Part shown: piece by piece, positions 38,320 through 50,527 of the stretch
Layout of the letters: every line of letters starts with the position of its first letter
Numbering within the stretch: the stretch's first letter is position 1
NCBI GenBank assembly: GCA_947846985.1
Contig: CANTUZ010000007.1
Span: forward strand, 29,454,355 to 29,518,354
DNA length: 64,000 nucleotides
From: Fratercula arctica
Lineage: Eukaryota; Chordata; Aves; Charadriiformes; Alcidae
Direction of reading: 5' to 3'
Notes under the pieces: model-generated
The model's input: only the letters and a program-made list of their open reading frames with translations
Database searches by the model: none
Told to the model about the DNA's origin: nothing
Translations under genes and position numbers: made by a program

Positions 38320-38822
38320 TCAAAGAGGAAGAGAATAATTTTGGTTGAAAGCAACCTCTGGACCTCACCTAGTCCAATCTCCTGATCAGAGCACGTACAC
38401 CTAGAAGAGGTTGCCCTGAGCTGTGAACAGCTGGGTTCTGAATGTCTCCAAGGATGGAGATTCCAGAGCATCTCTGGGAAATTGCTTCCAGTGTTTGACC
38501 ACAATCATAATGTCTCCATCTTCCCTCTGCTCTTTTCTAAGACAGCTGCAGATTGCAATGAGATCTTCCCTTCACTTTCTCTTCTCCAAGCTGAACAAAC
38601 ACAGTTCTCTCAGCCTCTCCTCACAAGACATACAGCAGCTTGCTGACTACCTTGGTGGCCTCTGCTTAACTTACTTCAGTAAGTCAATGTCTGTCTTGAA
38701 GCAGGGAGCCCAAGCCCAGACACAGCACTTCCAACATGGTCTCACAAGAGCTGAATGGAGGGCAACAATCATTTCCTTGGACCCACTGCCTGCCCTCTTG
38801 CTAATGCAGCACGGTACGTTTT
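38320..38822 (-). mobile_element. CR1 LINE 3' fragment, antisense, degraded
   Basis: The plus strand reads as the reverse complement of the avian CR1 3' region. It starts with a degraded terminal repeat (TCAAAGAGGAAGAGAATAAT for the usual TCACAGAATCACAGAATCAT), then ACCTCACCTAGTCCAATCTCC, later CTCTTCTCCAAGCTGAACAA and CTCTCAGCCTCTCCTCA, and ends near AATGCAGCACGGTACG. The CR1 3' end is therefore at the left. The copy is 5'-truncated. The usual stretch between the TTCCAGTG...CACAATCATAATG block and the GAGATCTTCC block is shortened, indicating an internal deletion. It carries many substitutions. It has no intact reverse-transcriptase frame and is immobile. The 200-codon plus-strand frame at 38423-39025 is antisense CR1 plus flank, not a gene. 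Confidence 0.9.
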
Positions 38823-39720
38823 TGGATTATTATACATACAGTGTTTTGCAACTGAAACCCCATTTCCCATCCAAAGGATCCTCCAAGTCAAGAAAAAAAA
38901 CCACACAAGTCCCAAATATATTAAGTTCCCAGAGCTCAGGCTTTGGAAACATCTGTTGTAAAGGTTATTATGTCAAAGTGTCCTCCCAGGAAGGGCTGAC
39001 AGAGGAAGAAAATCTCGGAATATGACAGAACATACTGTGCAATGCTTTTCACAGCTCACTCCAATCAGCAGCCAAGGACACAATCTCAATAAATTCTTAA
39101 AAAGTTTATAAATGCTTAAACTACAGATGTTCACAGACCATTAATATCTAGCTTCCAGAATATTGCATCTGGTAGTATATTAACTTTATATAGTCCAATA
39201 GCATTTCTTTTCTATACTCAACACAAACAGTAGAAGCAAGTATTTCAGATACTGTCATAAAACCAGCAAAAATACAATTACTTTAGCTGTCAACATTCTA
39301 ACAATCTAGACTGTACTTATTCTAATATTTAATTATATTCTGAAACTACTACAGAGACGCTGCTCTCAAACTGATACTATCATCTACTTCAAATTATTAC
39401 TCTAATTCTGAACTTCATTGAATTCATTTTATTGCAATTGCCCAGATAAGAAAGATGGTAAGTCCTGTAAATCCTCTCCCCATAGAGTGAGAAACGGGGG
39501 TAAAACAGCAGCTCCTATATCATCCCTGTCAGCTTAATGAAGGTAATGAAAGAACTTGAAAATATGGCTTGTGCTTCTTTGCAGAAACATCTCTTATTCC
39601 CAAGAGTGACTCATCAAAGAGAAAGGGGTAGAAAGGTGCCTTTGACTGTGACCACCCTCAGGATGTTCTCTGCACTTCTCAACCAGAGCTCAAGAAACTC
39701 CAGAATTGTCCACTATCCTT

Positions 39721-39754
39721 TTTGTTTGTTTGTTTGTTTGTTTGTTTGTTTTTT
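39721..39754. repeat. (TTTG)7 tetranucleotide repeat with T-run
   Basis: Seven perfect TTTG units (39721-39748) are followed by a T-run. Equivalent to (CAAA)n on the other strand, it is a common vertebrate microsatellite and a likely polymorphic marker. Confidence 0.9.
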
Positions 39755-42700
39755 GCCATGTTCCTCCGGAGTTACTGTGTGATTTTTGCAATTGGATTAC
39801 TATTTGACAGTTAACATGTATTTTCATCAGATGAATGACAATTTGAAAAGAATCGTTATAATGTTCACTGAGTCTAAGAAAAGTTGTTTACAAGAAAGCA
39901 CAAACATCCATTCCTTGTCTGCTTCAGCACCGTATATTATACCTGCATATTACTTGTTCAGATATTTCAGGTTTGATTGGCTTCTTAGTGGCTTTCCTAA
40001 TAACCTCCTTTAAAAAAAATGCAGAGTATAACTTCCTAAGGTTAAATCACCTGAGGAAATTAAAAAGAGTTATTCTATATTATACTATAGTAAGCCTCTC
40101 TTGGCATGGTAAGGTTAATTTTCTCCGCAGCAAATCTAGTCAAACTTCATGTTGGTCATTGAAAACAGTTGAGGCTGTGATTTCAGTTGCTGACTTGCCT
40201 CAAATCTTCATATTAAAGGCTATCTACAAAATCTTTAGCTACAAACAATGCGCAGCACAAGACACAGGCATTCCGATGGGCTGAGGTCCATGGGAAGCAA
40301 GCAGATGCAAGGAGACAAAAGCACTGTAATATCTGATTGCAGTTAGCAGCTTTTCTATTTATCCGTGCAGCACTCCTTTCCTCTTTCGGACAGCATAGCA
40401 GACAAAGTGCCCACCTGTCCTTCTCTCCAACTATTATGGCTTATGTTGCAGGCAGGGGAAATGGGAAAGCTCAGCAGTCTGAGCACCAGTGAGGGAGTGA
40501 CATAGAAAAAATGAACCATTTTTTATACTGCTATAAAAACAAAAGACGCTATAAAGGCAGTGTAATGCCAGCTAAACTGGTGTAGTTGACAGGTATATGG
40601 ATTGAAAATATGCTGGCAATTAGAAGCCTTGGCTAAAAAAACCTGAACATACACAACTTTCAAAACTATGCTCCTGTCTACACATTTCAGCTATCTCTAA
40701 GCTTTGGCAGTAGTTTGCAGCTGGCAAGTAAGGAGGACCTGGCCAGGAAGGGGATCCTGTGTGGCTCCTCTCCGGTCTAACAACCCCCATTCTCAGTACT
40801 GAAAGGGATCAAACACCACCTAACATCAAGGAGCTGACCTTGAGCAGGAGGCCCACAGGAAGGATTGAGCACTCTTATAACAACAGCAGCAAGTATGAAC
40901 ATTAGTCCTTCTCTGGTACCAGAGCAGCTTTCATGGGAAAGGTGCTCTACGTGGGTGAAGCATTCAAGAATCACCTGCTACCTCCTCCTGATCCTGCTGT
41001 ATCTGTCCTAACAAGTGAGAGCCCTGGCACTTCTATTCCTACAGCTGTCTGGTCCCATGCAGAAGCCTTGGAGGAGCTGCTGACCCCAACATCTGCAGAT
41101 AGCAGCCCCGATGGAGAATATAAAAACGTTTTTTCAAAAAAAATCTTCCATTTTCATATTTTTCGAAATAAGCAGGCAAGGGATTGAATGGGGTTCGGAG
41201 GTTTCTGAGGGCAAGAAAGCAGGTGATTCAGTCAGGACTCAGGGGCATGCTGTACATTGCGAGGTTGAAGTTTTATTTCCTCCTCTGGTAATTTGTCAAA
41301 CAGATTGTTATAAAGAGTTACAGAACCAAGAAATGTCAGACAAATACAGAAAAGCTTTGAAACCTTTTGTGATAAAGCAAAAGTAACAAGTATAGTTACA
41401 ACAGCTGCATGCACAACTGTGTTTCCAAGGCAACAACTCACAATCCTTACAGCTATAAAAATCCTATACACCACGGGGGAGTTGTGAAATTAGGGAGACT
41501 CCAGCTAAAATAGAATATAGAAAAACGGACTAAAGCAGAGAAGCAGCAGGAACACTGAAATTACGAAACTCATGCTGCTTTTAACAGCTGTAGCCTGGGA
41601 GCCCCTCGGCGCTGTTTTGGTGAAGCCCTGGCCTCCAGGCCTGGCACACCGGCTTCCCTTTGTCTCCCATGTTCCAGGTTACCCACTCATCAGTGCCACG
41701 GGAAAAAAAAAAAAACAACTATTAGCCTAAAATTGGTAGTGCAGGTCGCTCGTGCAGGGTAATGGCACAATCCTGCCTACTTTATCTGCTGGCTTAAGCA
41801 AGTGTCTAGCCTATTAGCAAACCAGCACACTAGGATAAACTAATACTTTGTAATCACTTCAAGGAAAGAAAGAAAAAAGCCCATTGCTTTCTTTTTAATA
41901 TTATTGTTGCGCTTATGGGACAATAAAATGTAAAACCTTAGGATTTAAAAAGCACCGTTTGCCTTGTATGAACTCATTTATAGACGTATTATTCACAAAC
42001 AGCTTGCAGGTTTTGCATACAGAACTCCTCCAGCTTTTGAAAACCCGCAGCTGCCCAATTCCCAGCACCTGAGCAGGCAGAGGGGAGCTGGGCTGGTGGC
42101 AGCCACCACTGCCTGCATGATTCCCAGAGAGCAGAAAGACCAACACTCTGAATAATTTCTAGTTACAGACATACCTGCAACTACAGTAAAAGCTAACTGT
42201 AGTGGAGGCTCACCTGTCAGTAGCGTCGGTATCTCTTAGATGCACTGGACTGTACATCATGTAACTGGCTACGTGTGCGTGCGAATCATCAACACAGAAA
42301 AGTAAACTTACGGAGTTAAAAACACATAATTAAACACCAAGTATTGGCATTTGGTAAGAATTGCTAATTTAAAAAGACAGCAGGCATATATCTTTCCTTC
42401 GAAGCATTTGAATTTGCAGTGCGAGGATTAGGAAATTGCGAAATCAAGTTATGGAATTTAACAGATATATAATTACTAGCAGTGGTAGCGGGTACACAGA
42501 TGAAAATATCCTAGACAGGTAAATAGGCACTGAACAGCTTTACATACTGCTGAACCAGTGTCTCCTCTGTTCCAGTTGTGTGAATCCAGGCCCGTAGTAG
42601 GACTGAAATCAGTAGTTATTTTTCATTTAAAGAGAAATAAAAGTACACCTTTATTCAATGCTTCTGCAGAATCACTGGCCATGTCTCTGAGCCATTGCAT

Positions 42701-43377
42701 CAGCTCTACGTTCAGTCCCTTCAATTCTTTTCTTTTAAATTCAAGACACTTGTTCTCTCGTGCCTTACTGATAAGCGCAGTACTACAAACATTTGATTTG
42801 CAGGATTTGCATTTTTGCACACAGTGAAGTTTCCAGTTAAATCCTCATGCTCCCTCGCCTTCACACCATCATTTCCCACTGCTCCATGATGCTGAGGACA
42901 CACAAACAGTGCGACTTGATCATGGAGCACATTTCTCCTGTCTTAGTAACATTTCCTATATAGGTGCTGATCAAAGACTAAGTGACAAACTCTATATATC
43001 CTGATCTTTCTTCATTCTTTCATCAAATGAGTATAAATAAGAGATGACTACAAACATCTCTGCAGACACACCTGGGGAATTTTTAGATCAAGATCATTGT
43101 ATTTTTTTCTTTGTTATTTATGTGAGTAAAAACAGATTCTGATTGCAAGGCAACACTTTACAAAGACGGCTTTAGATTGACTAAAGTGAGCTGTGATCTC
43201 TTCCATAGCTTTTTTTCTGTTCCCATCCATTTTCATTTTAACAGTGATATCTGAGCCACAAGGAACGACTCATGACTTCAGGAATCATGACAGTGGCAGA
43301 ACTCAGGCCAGTGCTTCCAGTCTACTCAAGCACTCCTATTTTGATGGTTAAAAGCCTTCAGGGGTACATTCACCACT

Positions 43378-43394
43378 GTATATATTATATATAC
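43378..43394. repeat. 17-bp perfect AT palindrome
   Basis: GTATATAT and ATATATAC flank a single T. Alternating TA makes such palindromes common, so the feature is structural (cruciform-prone) and not evidence of a site. Confidence 0.8.
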
Positions 43395-46240
43395 TTATTC
43401 TAGAGTGAAGGCAGGCAAGCAGGACAATGTATATATGCTCCGCTGAAAAGAGCTAATTTTCACGAGCTAATGAAGTGACTAGTGAATTTTAATGCTTTGT
43501 GAAGCATTAATCACTCATTCCTATTAAAATACTGAAGATATTACATACTATATCATAACCCCTACACATTCAGTGATACAAAAGCCTATAAAAAGATATA
43601 CGAATATAGACTTAATGGAATATGTGATTTTTTTTTTCCACAGTCTTCACTGTACCATTTTCTTACATGTTTGTTAAAAATGGGATTGAGTCATGGTTTG
43701 CAGGTTGGGTTTGTTGTCCAGTCCTCAGTGTTGCCCTTGTCCCCAGACACACTCAGGTCAGTACTCCTGTATTTCCACACATACTGAAGCTAAGGAAAAA
43801 GATCCTATAATCTCAGTGGCAGAGGGCTCGGACCCACTCTTTCTAGGGAATATTGGCATTCAAGAAAATACAAATGGACTATGAAGCACCACCTCCCTCC
43901 AGAGAGAACAGGATTTTGCCTTTTCTACTGAAGGCATTGTCAGCAGCTCAACACAAGGGGAGATATCAATAGGTTCTTTGAGAATCAAAGGAGCCTGTAT
44001 ATAACAATGCTTTTGTCTTTGATGATAAAGCTAATTGTTCTCTACTTTCTAAAATGCCTCTGTGTCTCCTATAGATTTTCCATATATTATTTTTCAGCCA
44101 CTTCTACTGGACAATGTAAAGCTTTCTTAGTGTTGCAGTCAATAAGTGAAAATATACAAGTCTCTATTTACACTAGGAGACAGGGGCTCTAATGCAGCCC
44201 TTGTAGTGCAATACATCACAGGTCTGTAGCTTTCCTTAGGGTTTATTCTCTCTCTTACAAAACTGCAAATGGGTCTAAATCAAACCAAACACCTGGAGAC
44301 TTCCCAGTCATATTTTCCTGTCCTAAATGATCAGATGTCACTCTACCCATCGTACACCCAATCCATGCAACAGTGAGTAACAGCTTCAAAGTATCAGGGA
44401 GGAAAGGAAACGGTCACAGTGGCAGATCCTCCCATTTGTGTGGTACAATAGTTCATCCTGACATTTGTTATTTTGTATTTACCAAGAAGAAAAGAAAGAA
44501 CATATTTTTAATTGCCTTTATCCTTCAAATGGAAGAAACCCAACTTATTCTAAATAAATAAATACAAGTAACAGTAACTACTTGCAAGAATCTTAGAATG
44601 AAATAGCCCTAAGCCTTTCCAGCAGCATCTGCACAGATGGAACTAGATTAGATGCTAAATCATTTTCACAATTCAGATACTTGATATTTTATCTGTTTAA
44701 TAGGTTCCCCATTTCTTTTCTCTTTACAACTGCGACAACAATTACAAGTGCAATGAATATTGATACGACATAAAAACAAACCATTTTTTTGCTCACACTG
44801 CTTTTAAATATGTAATAGGTATTTAGACACTACTGCTGTTGTGAATAACACATTTCACCAACACAAATGATAAGATTGTGGACAATAGATGGCTGAAATG
44901 TCAAGCATAAGTCCTCAACAATAAGGACAGACTCTTAGGATAAAAATGACAGATGCACAGGGAAGAAAGAGAGATTACAGGGAATGGAAGATAAAAATTT
45001 GTTCTTTCAGCATCTGAGAACAAACTACTTCATAGCTACCTAGGTATGTGATTTCTTTAGGAAAAAAATCCAGACATATCCCCAAGTGTCAAACAACTGT
45101 GAGATTATTTTCAGACATGGGGACATGGCAATACTTTGAGACACACACGCACCATGTGCCAGCTCTGAACACGGTTCTCATCTGAAGCACGTGAAGAGAA
45201 CTTAAACTGCAAGGACTATGAGCATGCTTCCTTTGCTTTTTCACATGGCATATTACTGCATACCTATTTGTGTATAGCTTTTCTAAATTTCAGCAAATAA
45301 CTAGTGTTCTGAGACACGTTAGGGATGAAATCAGCTGGGATGCTTGATTTATGTCCGTTGTTTCAGTGTAATGAATATAGCCTAGCAGGAACACAGTATG
45401 TAATTAAGAAAGAAGGGAATATTAGAAAGGTGAAAATTAGGTGAATTTCATGAACATAGAGTAGAAATGCACTTTTGTGTTTAAGAAAAACTGAGTATCT
45501 TCTCAATTTCAACTCAAGTCAACCAACGATTTGACATCCCCAGTAGAATTTCAAATTGTGGTACATGCTTTCATATAGAATATTTCAACTTGCACAGATT
45601 TCCATACCAATTTACCAGTGAAATGCAATTTAGTACACAATGTACTTTAAGTTGACCTTCTCATTGCTACTGAATAAGTCATATACTTTTATTTATTTAT
45701 TATGACTGGACATGAAACCAGAAAACAAGAGCCTGAACAGTTAGTTACTTTACCACTCCTTAGCAAATTAAATGTGTTTTCTTCCATCTGTTTTGTTTTT
45801 CTCTATATTGAAAATTTAACTAGTCATATTCTAAACATGCTGACTATTTCACAGACAAACTATTTAGGTATCACATAAAGGAGACGTGCACTTATCAACT
45901 TATATACACATACAGAACAGTTATGCAAAGAAACGTACTTTAATAGACAGACCAACACTTGCACAAAAAACAGAGCAGTCTCCTAATGGAAACAGAAAAG
46001 CAACGTGGGAATTTTTCTCAAACATCATATGGTTCTCATCACTTTGGAGTTCCCTGATGTAGAGTGAGTTTGCACCTAAATGGGAGGCACGTTGTGGTAG
46101 GTCAGTATAAATAACTCATTGGGAAAGAAGATGGCCTCGATCATCAAGAAATGGTCAACATCAGTCACGCAGGGCCATGCTTGTAGAAAATTAATGTTCT
46201 TTGCAAAGCTTTATTGTAAGACGTATTCATCAGAAGTTGC

Positions 46241-46285
46241 GGTTTTTGTTTGTTTGTGTGTTTTTGTTTTTTTTTTTTTTTTTTT
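46241..46285. repeat. T/G-rich run ending in T19
   Basis: GTTTG/TGTG units run into 19 consecutive T (46267-46285). It may be an antisense retroposon tail or a compound microsatellite; no element body is recognisable on the flank. Confidence 0.85.
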
Positions 46286-48338
46286 AAATAAATCACAGTT
46301 TTAAAGCAGACTAGCATATGGGTAATATCTGTGCAATTTAGCATCCATTAACCTCAAAACTGTGTCATTTGTAAAATGTGGAGGAGGATCAATTCCTCTT
46401 CCAGAAGTAGCATAATGATGTTATCAGATGTATAGTGTTAAAATAAACACGATGAAAGCAAAACAGCTAAAAAAAAGTAAATAATTTATAGCCTACATAC
46501 AACAGAATTTTTAGTTGTCTGAAGCAACTGCTAGCTTTGAGCACCAGGATCCAACCTCCCAGCGTATCTTCTATCCATGTGGCCGTGGCTGCCCTCTATT
46601 ACCATGACCTTTCATATAATTATATTTTTAAGATTATGACCATTTCAATGGCTGTCACAATCAAACACATGAATTTGCTGTAACCGATTTTGGACGAAAG
46701 TCCTTGCAGTTAATTTTTCTAACGTAAGTCTTTGTCTACTTTTCTGAAATTTTGCCAGCACAGCACCTCAAAGATTTCAATTTGCTTCCTGTCAGCAGCA
46801 CTTCTTTCTCATGATTCACATTCTGGCTACTGGGAAAAAAAAAAGAAAAACCAAAAAACCTGCACTTTTTTATCAGTCACGCCCTGTACAATTCAAGTTT
46901 CCCAATTGTTTTACTTGCAAATTTTAAGAACTCCCAACAACTGATGCATTTAACTGTCAAGCAGCACAGACTAAATAGTGTAGAAGAGCTTAGGTTGGAT
47001 CCTAAATAACTGTATTAATTTACTGTCTTTACAGTTCAATGACTGTGATGCCTTGCATCTCAGCCTGATTAATGAAATCCAGATTTTTCACATATTCACA
47101 AACAGTCTTTATTCTTAATATTTTGTTGCTTCCAAATTGGTGGTTGTGGAAAGATGCTGTTTTATTGTTACTGCTGAAACCTGTTCAAGGATTTTAAGGA
47201 ATGGTAAAGCAGTTTCAGCATGTAAGGTCTTTCCCTTATCCCCTGTCACACGAAGGAAAGGCTGCAAACTGAACACATTCTTGTCTCGTACCCTCCCACA
47301 ATCTATTCGCTTGCTGTGATGACAGAAATTATTCATGTCTTCATATATATACACATATATTTTCAGACATACACTGACTATACATATACACATGGATGAA
47401 ATAATAAGAAATAATGTTTCTAAGTAGTCACTGAAGCAGTCTCCAGTTGCTCATGCTATCCCATGTATCTTCCAATAATTCAATGGGACAATATCCTGAT
47501 ACATAAAACCATTATTTATAATGGTTATAGACAATTTCCTCTCATTAATCTGTTACAGTTTCTAGTCTATAAATCTTGCCACTGTGTGCCACTGGTGGAT
47601 CATCTGGTCTTTGATACTTTAACAAAAAACATAATTGCTGTCTCCCTGCTGCATCCCCTCCTGTTTGTGGCTGCTGGTGGTTGAATATTCCACGCAAATT
47701 CCACTTTCTAAAGGCACTTTCTCAATTGAGAGTCCATGCCATCCCAGGAATAAAGCCAGTCAGAACCATTTGCCACTTCATAAAGTTCAAGAAGTTTCAG
47801 AACTACAGCTCAGCTCTGGCTGCCAGTCAGTTACAAATGCAACTGCTGAATACGATTCTTGTAGCTGGACTCAATGAGGCCCATAACAGTTACGTGAGAG
47901 TTTAAATTTCTGAATTTGTGTTAAAAACATATTCCCATTATCCAAATGAGTTTGTCTGAATACATAACAAAGGATAGATTAGACAGAGTTGTGACATTAA
48001 TTTTCTAATTGTTTTACAGACGAGAATAAAAAGAAAAAAAAATGCTCTGGAACAAAACTCCTGGAAATACACCACCAACTCCAATAAAATTGTCATTCAT
48101 CTTTGCATCTACAAGGAGCAAAAAAGTAAAGCTTCTGAACCTCCTCCAGCCACCTGAATTAATTGTGTTGAAAATTTCCCTGCAACCTCCACACTGTTCT
48201 CTGCCCCTCAAGTCTACCCATCTACGTTAGGTTGGTTATTTGAGTTTCAGCAGTGCCTTGGCTCTAGGACTGCTCTTTTGTTCAATCCAAAGACTGAGCT
48301 TAAGTGCAGTATTTAATTTTCAAAGAACTATGTCTATA

Positions 48339-48360
48339 CCCCCCCCCCCCCCCCCGCCCC
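48339..48360. repeat. C17-G-C4 homopolymer tract
   Basis: Seventeen C, one G and four C. The complementary strand is G-rich enough to meet the four-run G-quadruplex rule, and the C strand could form an i-motif at low pH. The length of the run in a sequenced assembly is uncertain, because polymerases and base callers slip on such tracts. Confidence 0.9.
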
Positions 48361-50506
48361 TTTAAAAAGTCACCTCTAGCCTTATTAGAGCTCTCTGAGT
48401 TAACTTCAGTCAATGTTCAAAGGCGGCCTTCTATATTTTCTCTTCATCAATCCCATTCTAAATTACAGGCAGCAGTATAATTCAATTCCTAAACATTTAT
48501 CTATAATCTGCATCTTTCCATGCAGTTACAAACATTCCAAATTCCGTTCTTTCAGGAACATAATTTCAAATCTATGACCTTTAGAAGAAAGCAATTTCAC
48601 ATTTATTTCAACAATCTTGTGTAACACATATTTACCTTCCTTTAGCACTAACCCCATTCTTCCTGTAATCAAATTGATTCTGTATTTTGAATTACAACTT
48701 TTCCACCACTGTTTCCTTTTTACTCTGTTATTGTCGGTAATTTCACTGTATAAATAAAATCATGCCATGTGCACTGAGATCTGGAAACTCACTGCTAATT
48801 GCTGCATTATTAATTGCTAAGTCAACTAGTGGCAACAGGGAATCCAACTGCTGTCTCTGGAGGGCCAAAAGGATTGTCAGAGAAGGAGCTTTTTACATCA
48901 GCTGCTCTTTTTTCTTTCTTTTTTTTTTTCTGGGAATGCAGTCTATGTTGTTTTCCTGAAAACATGCGAGCAGTGATAGAATACAAAGAAGGCCTACGCA
49001 ATGGACTCAGTGCACTCTAAGAGAAGCACACTTTAATTAGATTATGTCACTAGAATTGCTTAGTAATGACTATTGAAGACACAGAAGAAGAATGCTACAA
49101 CTATAATTATAGTACCTGACAAACCAACAAATTAAGTACTAGATACCTCCAAATTTACCAAGGTTTTCCTTTCCTGTCTTTGTACTGATGCAATATTTAA
49201 AATGCTTCACACAGATTCATGCATGTGCAGCATGACAATTGATTGGCACAAGGTGATTTGCTTTCCTGAATGATGCCGGTATGATCCTCACTCACAGTCT
49301 TTCATTGATCCTTGAAACAAATATCATCCTGTACTGGTTTCATTAGACAGGCTCTCTCTTGTTAATTACCGCTCACTCAAATCTTTTGGTGTTTCATTAA
49401 GGTGAACAAATTGGAAGAATTAAATAAACAATCCATGTCAGCTGCCACTGTGGCGTTCTCATTCCTGGTCTTTGGTTCCCCAGAATGCCAATAAGGAAAG
49501 GGTTTTCTTCCCCCCTTTCTTTTTTTCAGTATTTCTGACATCAAGTCACAACAAAGTGGTGCAATGCACCATAAGAATTGACTAAATCAAGTTGGAAAAT
49601 AGTCTGAAAGACTTGGCTGACTACTTCCCAAATCCTTTTGGACTTTAGGGAGACTTCTTCTACCTAACTGCAGATACATGCAGTTTCATCAGCATCTCTG
49701 CAACAGATCAAAACAAGCTGTTCTCCTCTATTCACAAGGAATAGAGAGAGTGAAGGACTAAACAGCAAAAATAATTTGTATGGAGATCTTCAAAATTAGT
49801 GGCATTAAATTGCTTTGATAAAATCATTTGAAAAATGGTTTTGCAGAAAAAAACAACTTTCAAACTTCCTTTACAAATAAAATAAGCATTTTTCCTCTTT
49901 ATTGGTAAAATCTGGAAATCTGGAAAAAAAAAGGGGAAAAGTAAAAAAGAATTTACTTATTCCGTGCACAGGGTATAACTGATTTTGGAAGGCTGTGCAA
50001 CAGTAGACACTGGAATTAGAGAACATTCCCTATAATCAGGAATACCTAATGCAAGCTCAAGATTCAAGATGATTAAGAATAGCCAGGGCACTTTTTGATA
50101 ATAAATCCTTTACTCTGTGTGTTCTCAGGCTTCTGAAAATAGGTCTAAATCTCCTTAAGCATATTTAGCAGCTTTATCAGTATTAATGTAATGATTCTCA
50201 CACCTCTTTTCATTGCACTGTCATCCAGTCACTAAAAGGTTTCCTTACGACCAGCAGTGAACCACTAAAAAAACAGAAAGCAGCAGAATTTAGAGAAAGC
50301 TGCCATTTTTCAGAATTTTCCTAAAACCAGAAGTATCTGAAAATAATTCAGTTGCTGCTTAAGTGCCTTTTTCCCCCCCTCTCTTTCCACTTCTTTACTA
50401 GCTTGCCTTCCCCAGGACACAACCTTTGCAGAAAGAAACCCCAAGTCCATCTACAGCTAAGCTGCAATAAATAATGAACCAGGAAGAGCTCTGGGGAAAA
50501 GTCCAC

Positions 50507-50527
50507 TTTTTTTTTTTTTTTTTTTTT
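50507..50527. repeat. Poly-T tract (T21)
   Basis: This is the longest uninterrupted homopolymer in the window. It is possibly the antisense A-tail of an old retroposed sequence, but no body or flanking duplication is discernible. Confidence 0.9.

Noticed and set aside
38423..39025. 200-codon open frame, the longest in the window
   Set aside because: Its first two thirds are antisense CR1 sequence and the remainder is unique flank. No protein would be expected.
39926..39934. TTCAGCACC as an RE1/NRSE silencer element
   Set aside because: Only the left half-site is present; no GGACAGC-type right half follows at canonical spacing.
43629..43720. Possible exon after TTTTTTTTTCCACAG
   Set aside because: The acceptor looks good, but the only nearby donor (CAG|GTTGGG) is weak and neither open frame resembles a known protein.
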